The notes below the pieces were generated by a model. The model ran no database searches and was not told where the DNA came from. It saw only the letters and a list, made by a program, of their open reading frames with translations. DNA of 33,162 bases from contig NZ_RDBP01000012.1 of the NCBI RefSeq assembly GCF_008042045.1, forward strand, positions 1,505,444 through 1,538,605, written 5' to 3'. Both the position numbers and the translations under genes were made by a program. This document shows positions 22,529 to 30,629 of this stretch, in pieces (positions within the stretch are counted from its first letter, which is position 1; each line of letters opens with the position of its first letter). Origin of the DNA: Streptomyces sp. T39 (GTDB lineage Bacteria > Actinomycetota > Actinomycetes > Streptomycetales > Streptomycetaceae).

Positions 22529-22572
22529 GGCGACGGCTCCGTAAGACTCGGAAGTGGGACTGATCGTCCACG

Positions 22573-22609
22573 TACCAGTAAGTAGCTACGATGATGCTAC
22601 CCGTCGGTA
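22573..22609. promoter_or_regulatory. Two-box palindromic operator upstream of the acyl-CoA dehydrogenase gene
   Basis: Box 1 TACCAGTAAGTA (22573-22584) and box 2 TACCCGTCGGTA (22598-22609) lie 25 bp apart centre to centre. They are also arranged as an imperfect larger inverted repeat around GTAGC..GCTAC (22582-22586 and 22596-22600). The region is between the divergent acyl-CoA dehydrogenase and SseB-like genes. TACC..GGTA symmetry is usual for TetR-type fatty-acid regulators; which regulator binds is unknown and none is encoded nearby. Confidence 0.5.
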
Positions 22610-22659
22610 ATAAGATGCAACCCCGATCGGGACAACTGTGACTCGTTACTCTTGCGGGC

Positions 22660-23112
22660 ATGTACGGCTACGACCAGACCCCGGGCGCCCAGCAGCAGCA
22701 GTACGTGCCGCAGCAGCCCTCCTACGGGCAGCAGCCGCTGTATCCGGAACCGTCGCCGCCGTCCCTCGCGGACGCGGTGCGCGCCTTCACCACCGGGGCG
22801 ATGTCGGCCGAGGACTTCCAGCAGATCTTCGCCACGTCGAAGGTCTACTGCCCTCGCGGGGACAACCCCGGCTTCCTGGCGCTGCACAACACCCAGCAGC
22901 CGGTGATCCCGATGTTCACCTCGCTCAAGGAGCTGCGCAGGTACGCGGGCAAGGAGTCGAAGTACTTCGTCATCACCGGCGCCGAGGTGATCGACCTGCT
23001 GCCGACGGGGTACGGCTTCGTGCTCGACATGGAGGGCGATCACCGCATGGTCTTCGACGCGAAGGCCGTGGAGCAGATGGTCGACTTCGCCATGCGCCGG
23101 ATGTACGGCTAG
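22660..23112 (+). CDS. SseB-family protein
   Basis: Seen: 150 aa. An N-terminal low-complexity Gln/Pro/Tyr tail (residues 1-34) is followed by a compact domain. That domain has the family features SLADAVRAFTTGAMSAEDFQQIFATSKVY, then IPMFTSLKELRRYAG, then FVITGAEVIDLLPTGYGFVLD, close to the SseB N-terminal fold seen in many actinobacterial proteins. Function in streptomycetes is not known; the name comes from an enterobacterial homology and does not imply secretion or virulence here. ATG 22660 has no strong ribosome binding site. Divergent from the acyl-CoA dehydrogenase gene and ended by a perfect palindrome 44 bp downstream. Confidence 0.82.
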   Translation: MYGYDQTPGAQQQQYVPQQPSYGQQPLYPEPSPPSLADAVRAFTTGAMSAEDFQQIFATSKVYCPRGDNPGFLALHNTQQPVIPMFTSLKELRRYAGKESKYFVITGAEVIDLLPTGYGFVLDMEGDHRMVFDAKAVEQMVDFAMRRMYG

Positions 23113-23156
23113 GCCGTGCTCCGCGAGGCCGCGGAGTGGTCGGGAGCGCGACGGGG

Positions 23157-23182
23157 CGCCCGGGAGGAATTCCTCCCGGGCG
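23157..23182 (+). terminator. Perfect 26-bp palindrome terminator
   Basis: A fully symmetric sequence centred on GAATTC, arms CGCCCGGGAGGAA and its complement, followed by TTCTTCGTTT. It fits a rho-independent terminator of the SseB-like gene. Confidence 0.75.
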
Positions 23183-23204
23183 TTCTTCGTTTGCGGTGGC
23201 AAGA

Positions 23205-23220
23205 AGTTCATTCTTCAACT
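23205..23220. promoter_or_regulatory. Inverted repeat upstream of the pirin gene
   Basis: AGTTCATTCTTCAACT: AGTT.A-N4-T.AACT symmetry in a short AT-rich stretch 28 bp before the pirin start, with a second symmetry AAGAA..TTCTT overlapping it. It resembles a MarR-type operator, but no regulator gene is adjacent. Confidence 0.35.
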
Positions 23221-23233
23221 AAAGTGGTCGCAC

Positions 23234-23241
23234 AAGGAGGT
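23234..23241 (+). promoter_or_regulatory. Consensus ribosome binding site of the pirin gene
   Basis: AAGGAGGT, seven bases before ATG 23249. A full anti-16S match, rare among the genes of this window, suggesting high translation. Confidence 0.85.
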
Positions 23242-23248
23242 CCCCGCC

Positions 23249-24232
23249 ATGCCTGCAGTGACTGTCGAGAACCCGCTCACCCTGCCCCGCGTCGCCGCGC
23301 CCGCCGATGCCGTCTCCCGGCCGGTGCGCACCGTGACCACCGCGCCCAGCGGTTTCGAAGGGGAGGGCTTCCCGGTGCGGCGCGCGTTCGCCGGCATCAA
23401 CTACCAGCACCTCGACCCGTTCATCATGATGGACCAGATGGGTGAGGTGGACTACGCGCCCGGAGAGCCGAAGGGCACCCCCTGGCACCCCCACCGCGGC
23501 TTCGAGACCGTCACCTACCTGATCGACGGCACCTTCGTCCACCAGGACAGCAACGGCGGCGGCGGGACCATCCGGAACGGCGACACCCAGTGGATGACGG
23601 CCGGCAGCGGCCTGTTGCACATCGAGGCGCCCCCGGAGCAGCTCGTCATGTCCGGCGGTCTCTTCCACGGCCTCCAGCTCTGGGTGAACCTCCCCGCGCG
23701 GGACAAGATGATGGACCCGCGCTACCAGGACATCCGCGGCGGCCAGGTCCAGCTGCTCACCTCCCCCGACGGCGGCGCGCTGCTCCGGGTCATCGCGGGC
23801 GACCTGGACGGCCACCGGGGACCGGGCATCACCCACACCCCGATCACGATGATCCATGCGACCCTGCGCCCCGGTGCGCAGATCAGGATCCCGTGGCGCG
23901 AGGACTTCAACGGCCTGGCCTACGTGCTCGCCGGGCGCGGAGCGGTCGGCGAGGAGCGGCGGCCCGTGCACATGGGGCAGACCGCGGTCTTCGGTGACGG
24001 CGGCGCGCTCACCGTGTGGGCCGACGACGCCCAGAACGGCTCGCACACCGGGGATCTGGAGATCGTCCTGCTCGGCGGCCGGCCGATCCGGGAGCCGATG
24101 GCGCACTACGGGCCGTTCGTCATGAACACCCGCGCCGAACTGCAGCAGGCCTTCGAGGACTTCCAGAAGGGCCGCCTCGGCACCGTCCCCGCCGTCCACG
24201 GCATGAAGCCCTCCGGTCCGGACGGGGACTAG
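23249..24232 (+). CDS. Pirin-family protein
   Basis: Seen: 327 aa bicupin. The N-terminal cupin carries the metal motif HPHRGFETVTY at about 79-89 (H79, H81) and the later histidine in GLLHIEAPPE near 121-130 with its glutamate. PFIMMDQMG precedes it, as in all pirins. The C-terminal cupin runs from about 195 to 290. Bacterial pirins bind iron; some act as quercetin dioxygenases and others alter pyruvate or fatty-acid metabolism by protein contact. The role here is not deducible. The perfect ribosome binding site and an operator-like repeat upstream suggest strong, controlled expression. The downstream region is a long three-armed repeat that can act as terminator. Confidence 0.92.
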   Translation: MPAVTVENPLTLPRVAAPADAVSRPVRTVTTAPSGFEGEGFPVRRAFAGINYQHLDPFIMMDQMGEVDYAPGEPKGTPWHPHRGFETVTYLIDGTFVHQDSNGGGGTIRNGDTQWMTAGSGLLHIEAPPEQLVMSGGLFHGLQLWVNLPARDKMMDPRYQDIRGGQVQLLTSPDGGALLRVIAGDLDGHRGPGITHTPITMIHATLRPGAQIRIPWREDFNGLAYVLAGRGAVGEERRPVHMGQTAVFGDGGALTVWADDAQNGSHTGDLEIVLLGGRPIREPMAHYGPFVMNTRAELQQAFEDFQKGRLGTVPAVHGMKPSGPDGD

Positions 24233-24255
24233 TCACCCCGCCACCGCCCGCCCCC

Positions 24256-24333
24256 GCGGCGGGCCCGGCGCCCCCTCACCCCCGTGGCCCGCTCCGGCGG
24301 GCCACGGGGGTGAGGGGGCGCCGGGCCCGCCGC
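24256..24333 (+). terminator. Perfect 37-bp hairpin after the pirin gene
   Basis: 24256-24292 pairs base for base with 24297-24333 around a TCCG loop. Core of the arm is GGCGCCCCCTCACCCCCGTG. Very stable; likely ends pirin transcription. It is part of a larger repeat structure. Confidence 0.85.
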
Positions 24334-24384
24334 CCCGCGGCGGGCCCGGCGCCCCCTCACCCCCGTGGCCCGCTCCGGCGGGCC
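24256..24384. repeat. Direct plus inverted repeat with three 37-bp arms
   Basis: Arm A (24256-24292), its exact reverse complement (24297-24333), then arm A again (24337-24373). The direct copy extends to 48 identical bases (24256-24303 equals 24337-24384, period 81). The middle arm can pair with either neighbour. It fills the whole gap between the pirin gene and the AI-2E-family gene. Confidence 0.9.
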
Positions 24385-24415
24385 GCGGGGCGGGGTGCGT
24401 GATCGGGTGGGCAGG

Positions 24416-25504
24416 GTGACCGGTCCGCAGCCGCAGCCCCTGCTCCCCGAGCCCGTCCGCAGGCTCGCCGCCTGGTGCGCGGTCGCCCTGCTGGTGGCCG
24501 GCGTCGCGGGAGTCGGCGTCTGGCTGGTGATCGTCCTCAAGACCGCCGTCACCCCGGTGCTGCTGGCCCTGCTCGGCACCGCGCTGCTCGGACCGCTCCA
24601 CCGCCGGCTGCTGAAGATGAAGGTGCAGCGCTCGCTCGCCGCCGGGCTGACCTGCGCCGCCGTGCTCGCCGTCGTCGGCGGGGCGGTCTACATCGTGGTG
24701 CACGCCCTGCTGGAGACCGGCGACCAGATCGTCGCCTCCGTCCGCCGGGCCGCCCAGGACCTCGCGGACCACTTCGGGGCCGCCGGCACCTCGCTGGACG
24801 ACATCGCCCGGAACGCCAGGGAACTCCTCGGCACGTTCGGCGGCACCGCCGCGTCCGGGGTGATCACCGGCCTGAGCGTCGTCGGCGAGATGATCGCCCT
24901 CGCCGTCCTGGCCCTGCTGCTCGTCTTCTTCTTCCTGCGCGACTCCGACCGGGCCGTCTCCACCCTGCGCTCCGTCGTGCCCCACTCCACCGGCGACGTC
25001 GCCGAGGCCATGTCGCGCCGTGCCTTCGGGGCCGTCGAGGGGTTCATGCGCGGGACCACCTTCATCGCCCTGATCGACGCCGTCTGCATCACCGCCGGCC
25101 TGCTGATCCTGCGGGTGCCCGGAGCGGCCGGTCTCGGCGCGCTGGTCTTCGTGGGCGCCTACATCCCCTACCTCGGCGCGTTCCTCTCCGGCGCCGTCGC
25201 CGTCCTCGTCGCACTAGCCGACCGCGGCTTCGTCATCGCGCTCTGGGTGCTCGGGGTGGTGCTCGCCGTGCAGGTGCTGGAGGGCCATGTGCTCCAGCCG
25301 ATGATCCAGAGCCGCACGGTCCAGATGCACCCGGCCGTCGTGATGCTGACGATCACCGCCGGTGCCGGTCTCGCGGGGATCCTCGGAATGCTGCTGGCCG
25401 TCCCGGTGACGGCCGCGGCCTTCGGCGTCGTCGGCGAGCTGCGGGAACGCTACGGGACGCCGTCGCCGCCGTCCGCGGAGTCCGGCCCGGCGGGCGGCTC
25501 GTAG
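24416..25504 (+). CDS. AI-2E family permease-like membrane protein
   Basis: Seen: 362 aa with about eight hydrophobic segments. Helices occur near 22-45 and 47-65, and again near 80-95. A soluble stretch with amphipathic helices follows (about 100-150). Then come helices near 155-185 (EMIALAVLALLLVFFFLRDSD), 215-235, 240-275 (GAYIPYLGAFLSGAVAVLVALADRG region), 278-300 and 320-350, the usual pattern. Conserved GHVLQPMIQSRTVQMHPAVV is the family signature region. Family members export autoinducer-2, sodium/protons or lipid-like substrates; the substrate is open. Start uncertain: GTG 24416 is preferred since earlier GTGs (24395, 24407) lie in repeat-derived sequence. The last 55 bp overlap convergently with the phosphatase gene. 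Confidence 0.87.
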   Translation: MTGPQPQPLLPEPVRRLAAWCAVALLVAGVAGVGVWLVIVLKTAVTPVLLALLGTALLGPLHRRLLKMKVQRSLAAGLTCAAVLAVVGGAVYIVVHALLETGDQIVASVRRAAQDLADHFGAAGTSLDDIARNARELLGTFGGTAASGVITGLSVVGEMIALAVLALLLVFFFLRDSDRAVSTLRSVVPHSTGDVAEAMSRRAFGAVEGFMRGTTFIALIDAVCITAGLLILRVPGAAGLGALVFVGAYIPYLGAFLSGAVAVLVALADRGFVIALWVLGVVLAVQVLEGHVLQPMIQSRTVQMHPAVVMLTITAGAGLAGILGMLLAVPVTAAAFGVVGELRERYGTPSPPSAESGPAGGS

Positions 25505-27582
25505 AGCTCGAACCAGATCGACTTGCCCTCGCCCCGCGGGTCCACCCCCCACGCGTCGGCGAGCATCTCCATCAGCACCAGGCCGCGCCCCGACGACGCC
25601 ATCTCGCCCGGCGTGCGCCGGTGGGGCAGCTCGTCGCTGGTGTCCGAGACCTCCACCCGGAGTCGCCTGGCCGTGTCCGTGTGATGGACCTCCGCCGCCA
25701 GCAGCGCCGTGCCGTCGGTGTGGACGAGCACATTGGTGGCCATCTCCGAGACCATCAGCACCGCCGAGTCGACCTGTTCCGGGTCCGCCCAGTCGTGCAG
25801 CAGCTCCCGCACCTGCCGGCGGGCGGCCGCGATCCGCTCCGGCTGCGCCTGGCCGACGCTCATGGCCGTGCGCCGGGTGGGACGGCGGGACGGCGCGCCC
25901 TCGCGGGTGAGCAGCAGCAGCGCGATGTCGTCCTCGCGCCGGTCCGCGAGCGGCCCGGTCGTGTAGTGCGAGGTGGGGCCGTGCACCGCCCGCACCAGAT
26001 CGTCGGCCAGCTCCTCCAGCGAGCCGTCCGTACGGCGTTCCAGCACGCCGCGCAGCCGGGCCCAGCCGGTGTCGAGGTCGTGCCCGCCGGTCTCCAGCAG
26101 GCCGTCGGTGCAGATCAGCAGCGTCTCCCCGGCCTCCAGCACGAACCGGGTCGTCGGATAGTCGGTGTCCGGGTCGATGCCCAGCGGCAGCCCGCCCTCG
26201 GTGGTGCGCAGCATCACCGTCCCGTCCGCCGTGAGCACCGACGGCTCGGGATGGCCGGCCCGGGCGATCTCGACCGTCCCGGTCGCCGGATCGAACTCCA
26301 GGTAGAGACAGGTCGCGAACCGCGGGCCCTCGTGGCCGTCGTCGTCGGACGTGTCCGTGATGCCGTGCAGGAAACGCGAGGCCCGCGAGAGCACCGCGTC
26401 GGGGCGGTGCCCCTCGGACGCGTAGGCGCGCAACGCGATCCGCAATTGGCCCATCAGCCCCGCGGCACGCACATCGTGGCCCTGGACGTCCCCGATGACC
26501 AGGGCGATGCTCCCGCGCGCCCGTCCGGCACGTGAGGTGCCGCCGCCCGGCAGCGGGATCATGTCGTACCAGTCGCCGCCCACCTGGAGGCCCCCGCCGG
26601 TGGGCACGTACCGGGCGGCCACGGTGACCCCGGGGATCCCCGGGGTCACCGTCGGCAGCATGGTGCGCTGGAGCCCGAGCGAGAGCTCCCGCTCGGACTC
26701 GGCGGCCCCGGCGCGGGTGAGGGCCTGGGCGAGCATCCGGGCCACGGTGGTGAGCACCGACCGTTCGTCGGGCGTGAACGCCACCGGATGCCGGAAGGCG
26801 GCCATCCAGGCACCGATCGTGCGGCCGGCGACGACCAGCGGCAGGAAGGCCCACGACTCGCGGCCGAAGCGCCGCGCCAGCGGCCAGGTCACGGGGAAGC
26901 GGCTCCGGTACCCCTCCGGGCTCGGCAGGTAGACGGCCCGCCCGGTCCGCACCACCTCGGCCGCCGGGTAGTCGGTGTCCAGGGGCATGTCGGCGAAGGG
27001 TTCGTCGTCACCGGCGCCGTGCCCGTGGTGGCCCACGATGGTCAGCCGGTCCCCGGCGATGCCGAACACCGCGAGCCCGTCGGGCGAGAAGCCGGGCATG
27101 GAGAGCGACGCCGAGACCCGCAGCACCTCCTCCGTGGAACGGGCCTCCGCCAGCGCCCGGCCCGCGTCGAGCAGGAACGCCTCGCGCGAACGCCGCCAGT
27201 CGCCGGTGACCGGCGCGCCGGCGGCCGCGGCGCCGGACGGGTCGGTGACCTCCTGGACCGTGCCCACCAGCGTGGGTCCGTCGTCCCCGGCGGACGACCT
27301 GCCGCGGCTGCGCACGATCCGCAGCACCCGGCCGGCCGGGTCGACCACCCGCAGCCGTGCCTCGGCGACGGCGTCCTCGGCGGACGCCCGCGTGATGACG
27401 GCGTTCAGCTCGCCCCAGTCCACCGGGTGGATCCGTGCGCGGACGGCGGACACCGGGACCCGGCCCGGATCGCCGGGCAGCTCCAGGAGCCGGGCGGCCA
27501 CGGTGTCGAGAGCGATCGTCCCGGAGCGGTCCCAGCGCCACACGCCGGTCGCCACGGCGACCAGCACGTCCTCGATGCGCAT
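25450..27582 (-). CDS. PAS-GAF-SpoIIE phosphatase with HATPase anti-sigma-like domain
   Basis: Seen: 710 aa. PAS-like sensor at about 1-110 and a GAF domain at about 145-285. A PP2C/SpoIIE phosphatase at about 305-560 has metal-site motifs VGGDWYDM, IGDVQGHD and EDDIALLL. A C-terminal GHKL domain at about 585-700 has N-box SEMATNVLVHT, G1 box DTSDELP and G2 box GRGLVLMEML. Streptomycetes have many such proteins; they dephosphorylate anti-sigma-factor antagonists, while the GHKL part can phosphorylate or bind them, so the protein likely tunes an alternative sigma factor under redox, light or metabolite control. ATG 27582 has GAGG close upstream. No sigma factor or antagonist gene lies nearby. 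The 3' end overlaps the AI-2E gene. Confidence 0.93.
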   Translation of the reverse strand: MRIEDVLVAVATGVWRWDRSGTIALDTVAARLLELPGDPGRVPVSAVRARIHPVDWGELNAVITRASAEDAVAEARLRVVDPAGRVLRIVRSRGRSSAGDDGPTLVGTVQEVTDPSGAAAAGAPVTGDWRRSREAFLLDAGRALAEARSTEEVLRVSASLSMPGFSPDGLAVFGIAGDRLTIVGHHGHGAGDDEPFADMPLDTDYPAAEVVRTGRAVYLPSPEGYRSRFPVTWPLARRFGRESWAFLPLVVAGRTIGAWMAAFRHPVAFTPDERSVLTTVARMLAQALTRAGAAESERELSLGLQRTMLPTVTPGIPGVTVAARYVPTGGGLQVGGDWYDMIPLPGGGTSRAGRARGSIALVIGDVQGHDVRAAGLMGQLRIALRAYASEGHRPDAVLSRASRFLHGITDTSDDDGHEGPRFATCLYLEFDPATGTVEIARAGHPEPSVLTADGTVMLRTTEGGLPLGIDPDTDYPTTRFVLEAGETLLICTDGLLETGGHDLDTGWARLRGVLERRTDGSLEELADDLVRAVHGPTSHYTTGPLADRREDDIALLLLTREGAPSRRPTRRTAMSVGQAQPERIAAARRQVRELLHDWADPEQVDSAVLMVSEMATNVLVHTDGTALLAAEVHHTDTARRLRVEVSDTSDELPHRRTPGEMASSGRGLVLMEMLADAWGVDPRGEGKSIWFELYEPPAGPDSADGGDGVP

Positions 27583-27598
27583 TGCCTCACTTTAGGCA
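27583..27598. promoter_or_regulatory. Inverted repeat over the phosphatase ribosome binding site
   Basis: TGCCT-N6-AGGCA directly before ATG 27582; one arm contains the GAGG of the ribosome binding site. It could be an operator or a small mRNA hairpin lowering translation. Confidence 0.3.
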
Positions 27599-27695
27599 GA
27601 TCCGTGCCACGGCCACCTGCCGGGCCCCCGGCGGCCCGGGACGCCCGCCCGCGGTGTTGCGTATATGTCAAAGAGAGCGACGGGGGCCGGGCGGT

Positions 27696-27710
27696 AACCT
27701 TGCAAAGGTT
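27696..27710. promoter_or_regulatory. Inverted repeat in the aspS leader
   Basis: AACCTT-GCA-AAGGTT, exact, 35 bp before the aspS start and between the divergent aspS and phosphatase genes. Could be an operator for either; no known regulator is suggested. Confidence 0.35.
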
Positions 27711-27745
27711 GCCCACCCCCGAATCCCAAGACTGGATGAACGACG

Positions 27746-29518
27746 ATGCATCGGTACAGGTCCCACACCTGCGGTGAGCTCCGCGCCTCTGACGTCGGCA
27801 CCGACGTCCGGCTGAGCGGCTGGCTGCACAATCGCCGAGACCTGGGCGGCATCCTCTTCATCGATCTGCGCGACCACTACGGCATCACGCAGCTCGTCGC
27901 CCGCCCCGGCACCGCGGCCTACGAGGCCCTCGACAAGGTGAACAAGGAGTCGGTCGTCCGCGTCGACGGCCAGGTCGTCTCCCGGGGCGCCGAGAACGTC
28001 AACGCCGAGCTCCCCACGGGTGAGGTCGAGGTCGAGGTCTCGTCGGTCGAGCTGCTGGGCGCGGCGCAGCAGCTGCCGTTCCAGATCAACACCGACGACG
28101 GGGTGGGTGAGGAGCGCCGCCTGGAGTACCGCTTCCTCGACCTGCGCCGCGAGCGGATGCACCGCAACATCATGCTGCGCTCCGCGGTCATCGCCGCCAT
28201 CCGCTCGAAGATGGTGGCCCTCGGCTTCAACGAGATGGCGACCCCGATCCTCACCGCGACCTCGCCCGAGGGCGCCCGTGACTTCGTCGTCCCGTCCCGG
28301 CTCAACCCGGGCAAGTTCTACGCCCTGCCGCAGGCCCCGCAGCAGTTCAAGCAGCTGTTCATGATCTCCGGCTTCGACCGGTACTTCCAGATCGCGCCCT
28401 GCTTCCGCGACGAGGACGCCCGCGCGGACCGCTCGCCCGGCGAGTTCTACCAGCTCGACGTCGAGATGAGCTTCGTCGAGCAGGAGGACGTCTTCCAGCC
28501 GATCGAGAAGCTGATGACCGAGCTCTTCGAGGAGTTCGGCGGGGGCCGCCACGTCACCTCGCCGTTCCCGCGGATCCCGTTCCGCGAGTCGATGCTGAAG
28601 TACGGCAACGACAAGCCGGACCTGCGCGCCAAGCTGGAGCTCGTCGACATCACCGACGTCTTCGAGGGCTCGGAGTTCAAGGCGTTCGCCGGCAAGCACG
28701 TCCGCGCGCTGCCGGTGCCGGACGTCCATGCCCAGCCCCGCAAGTTCTTCGACGGCCTCGGCGACTACGCCGTCGAGCAGGGCGCCAAGGGCCTGGCCTG
28801 GGTGCGCGTCGGCGAGGACGGCACGCTGACCGGCCCGATCGCCAAGTTCCTCACCGAGGAGAACGTCAAGGTCCTCACCGAGCGTCTCGGCCTCGCCGCG
28901 GGCCACGCCGTGTTCTTCGGCGCGGGTGAGTTCGACGAGGTCTCCAAGATCATGGGCGCGGTCCGCGTCGAGGCCGCCAAGCGCGCCGGCCACTTCGAGG
29001 ACGGCGTCTTCCGCTTCTGCTGGATCGTCGACTTCCCGATGTACGAGAAGGACGAGGAGACCGGGAAGATCGACTTCTCGCACAACCCGTTCTCGATGCC
29101 GCAGGGCGGGCTCGAGGCCCTGGAGACGAAGGACCCGCTGGACGTCCTCGGCTGGCAGTACGACATCGTCTGCAACGGCGTGGAGCTCTCCTCCGGCGCG
29201 ATCCGGAACCACGAGCCCGAGATCATGTTCAAGGCCTTCGAGATCGCCGGCTACGACAAGGAGACCGTGGAGCGCGAGTTCGCCGGCATGCTGCGTGCCT
29301 TCCAGTTCGGCGCCCCGCCGCACGGCGGCATCGCCCCGGGCGTGGACCGGATCGTCATGCTCCTCGCCGACGAGCCGAACATCCGCGAGACCATCGCCTT
29401 CCCGCTCAACGGCAACGCCCAGGACCTCATGATGGGCGCCCCGACCGAGCTGGAGGAGGCCCGGCTGCGCGAGCTCAACATCGCCCTGCGCAAGCCGGTG
29501 GCCAAGCCGGGCGAGTAG
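27746..29518 (+). CDS. aspS: Aspartyl-tRNA synthetase
   Basis: Seen: 590 aa, the normal bacterial length. The N-terminal anticodon-binding OB domain is at about 1-105 ([14 protein letters not shown], then [26 protein letters not shown]). The class II catalytic core has motif 2 in [21 protein letters not shown] at about 217-237 and motif 3 in [14 protein letters not shown] near 526-539. The bacterial GAD insertion runs from about 285 to 420. Role: charges tRNA-Asp with aspartate; in actinobacteria with GatCAB it usually also makes Asp-tRNA-Asn (non-discriminating form), an inference from the family. ATG 27746 begins [10 protein letters not shown], typical for actinobacteria. Terminated by a 25-bp perfect hairpin. 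Confidence 0.97.
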   Translation: MHRYRSHTCGELRASDVGTDVRLSGWLHNRRDLGGILFIDLRDHYGITQLVARPGTAAYEALDKVNKESVVRVDGQVVSRGAENVNAELPTGEVEVEVSSVELLGAAQQLPFQINTDDGVGEERRLEYRFLDLRRERMHRNIMLRSAVIAAIRSKMVALGFNEMATPILTATSPEGARDFVVPSRLNPGKFYALPQAPQQFKQLFMISGFDRYFQIAPCFRDEDARADRSPGEFYQLDVEMSFVEQEDVFQPIEKLMTELFEEFGGGRHVTSPFPRIPFRESMLKYGNDKPDLRAKLELVDITDVFEGSEFKAFAGKHVRALPVPDVHAQPRKFFDGLGDYAVEQGAKGLAWVRVGEDGTLTGPIAKFLTEENVKVLTERLGLAAGHAVFFGAGEFDEVSKIMGAVRVEAAKRAGHFEDGVFRFCWIVDFPMYEKDEETGKIDFSHNPFSMPQGGLEALETKDPLDVLGWQYDIVCNGVELSSGAIRNHEPEIMFKAFEIAGYDKETVEREFAGMLRAFQFGAPPHGGIAPGVDRIVMLLADEPNIRETIAFPLNGNAQDLMMGAPTELEEARLRELNIALRKPVAKPGE

Positions 29519-29523
29519 CGGCG

Positions 29524-29574
29524 AGGACGCGAAGGGCCCCGGGACCGTCACGGTCCCGGGGCCCTTCGCGTCCT
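29524..29574. terminator. 25-bp perfect palindromic hairpin after aspS
   Basis: 29524-29548 is the exact reverse complement of 29550-29574 around a single central C at 29549; core GGGCCCCGGGACCGT. One of the strongest possible terminator hairpins; begins 6 bp after the stop codon. Confidence 0.88.
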
Positions 29575-29736
29575 GCGCGCGGGAATGGTCGGGAACGGAA
29601 CGGGAAGGCGGCCTCCATCAGCCGTTCTGTCCGAAGATCGCCGTGTCCTGTCGTGCGTGAGCTGCGAAATGCCCGGGGCCTGCCACTCTGGAGACGCAAG
29701 CAGTAGGACGCTCCCCGTACCGGAAGGCCGCCCCGC

Positions 29737-30513
29737 ATGTCCTCGCGCATCCGCACCCTCTCCGCCGTCGTGCTCCTGTGCGCCGGAGCACTGCTCACCG
29801 GCTGCGGGGACACCGGCTCCGGCCCGGCTCCGGGTGCCGACGCCAAGGCGGTGACCGGCGCGCGCGGCGAGGGACGCCCCGCTGCCGCGCCCGCCGCGGC
29901 CGCGCCGCAGACGCTCGCGGTCGCGCGGATCCCCGGCATCGGACCGCGGACGCATGCGCGGATCCCCGCCGACGCCCGCCAGGTCTTCGTCGTCACCGGC
30001 CAGGGGGCCGACGCGGCGGAGTCCTCCGCCGCCCTGTACCGGCACGACGCGGAGAAGGGGTGGCAGCGCACGGCCGGCCCCTGGCCCGCCCACAACGCGC
30101 TGCGCGGCTGGACCGACGAGCACCGCCAGGGCGACCTGCGCTCACCGATCGGCGTCTTCGGGCTCACCGACGCGGGCGGCCTGCTCCCCGACCCCGGCAC
30201 GGAGCTCCCGTACGACCGGCAGTCCCTGTTCAGCATCAGCGGGCGCGGATTCGAGGGGGAGCCGCTCGAAGGGTCCTTCGACCACGTCGTGGCCGTGAAC
30301 TACAACCGCGAGGCCGGCACCACGCCGCTCGACCCGACGCGTCCGCTGGGCGACGACCGGGGCGGCGGCATCTGGATCCACGTCGACCACGGCGGGCCCA
30401 CGCAGGGATGCGTGTCGCTGGGACGCGACAGGATGAGGGAGCTGCTGCGGGCGCTCGACCCCGACCTGCACCCGGTGGTCGTGATGGGCCCGGCCGGGAC
30501 ACTGGCGCGCTGA
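29737..30513 (+). CDS. L,D-transpeptidase (YkuD) lipoprotein
   Basis: Seen: 258 aa. Lipoprotein signal peptide with lipobox LLTGC, cysteine C23 to be lipidated. A low-complexity Ala/Gly/Pro linker follows to about 60, then the catalytic domain. The domain has GDLRSPIGVFGLTDA near 132-146 and the active-site motif IHVDHGGPTQGCVSLG at 214-229 (H215, H218, nucleophile C225). Role: acts on peptidoglycan outside the membrane, forming 3-3 cross-links or a related acyl transfer; YkuD proteins with this short form may also attach proteins or cut bonds. ATG 29737 has GGAAGG about ten bases upstream. Alone between aspS and metG, so probably a single-gene unit. Confidence 0.9.
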   Translation: MSSRIRTLSAVVLLCAGALLTGCGDTGSGPAPGADAKAVTGARGEGRPAAAPAAAAPQTLAVARIPGIGPRTHARIPADARQVFVVTGQGADAAESSAALYRHDAEKGWQRTAGPWPAHNALRGWTDEHRQGDLRSPIGVFGLTDAGGLLPDPGTELPYDRQSLFSISGRGFEGEPLEGSFDHVVAVNYNREAGTTPLDPTRPLGDDRGGGIWIHVDHGGPTQGCVSLGRDRMRELLRALDPDLHPVVVMGPAGTLAR

Positions 30514-30588
30514 CGGCGGCGCGCCCGGCGCCAGGGCCCGGCGCGGCGCGCTTGTCCGCTCGCCGGCACGGAATCGCAGGGGTGACGC

Positions 30589-30628
30589 ACGGGCGGCCCG
30601 GCACCGTCACCGGTGCCGGGCCGCCCGT
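30589..30628. terminator. Bidirectional terminator, L,D-transpeptidase / metG
   Basis: An 18-bp perfect stem, 30589-30606 with 30611-30628, core GGGCGGCCCGGCACCG, loop TCAC. It lies between convergent genes and can stop both. Confidence 0.85.
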
Positions 30629-30629
30629 A

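Noticed and set aside
24256..24384. Insertion sequence or CRISPR
   Set aside because: No transposase or target duplication, and the repeats are inverted relative to each other with almost no spacer.
25450..27582. Phosphatase judged defective because the motif reads GDVQGHD rather than GDVxGHG
   Set aside because: The metal-binding aspartates elsewhere are present, and this variant is, from memory, common in streptomycete SpoIIE-type proteins.
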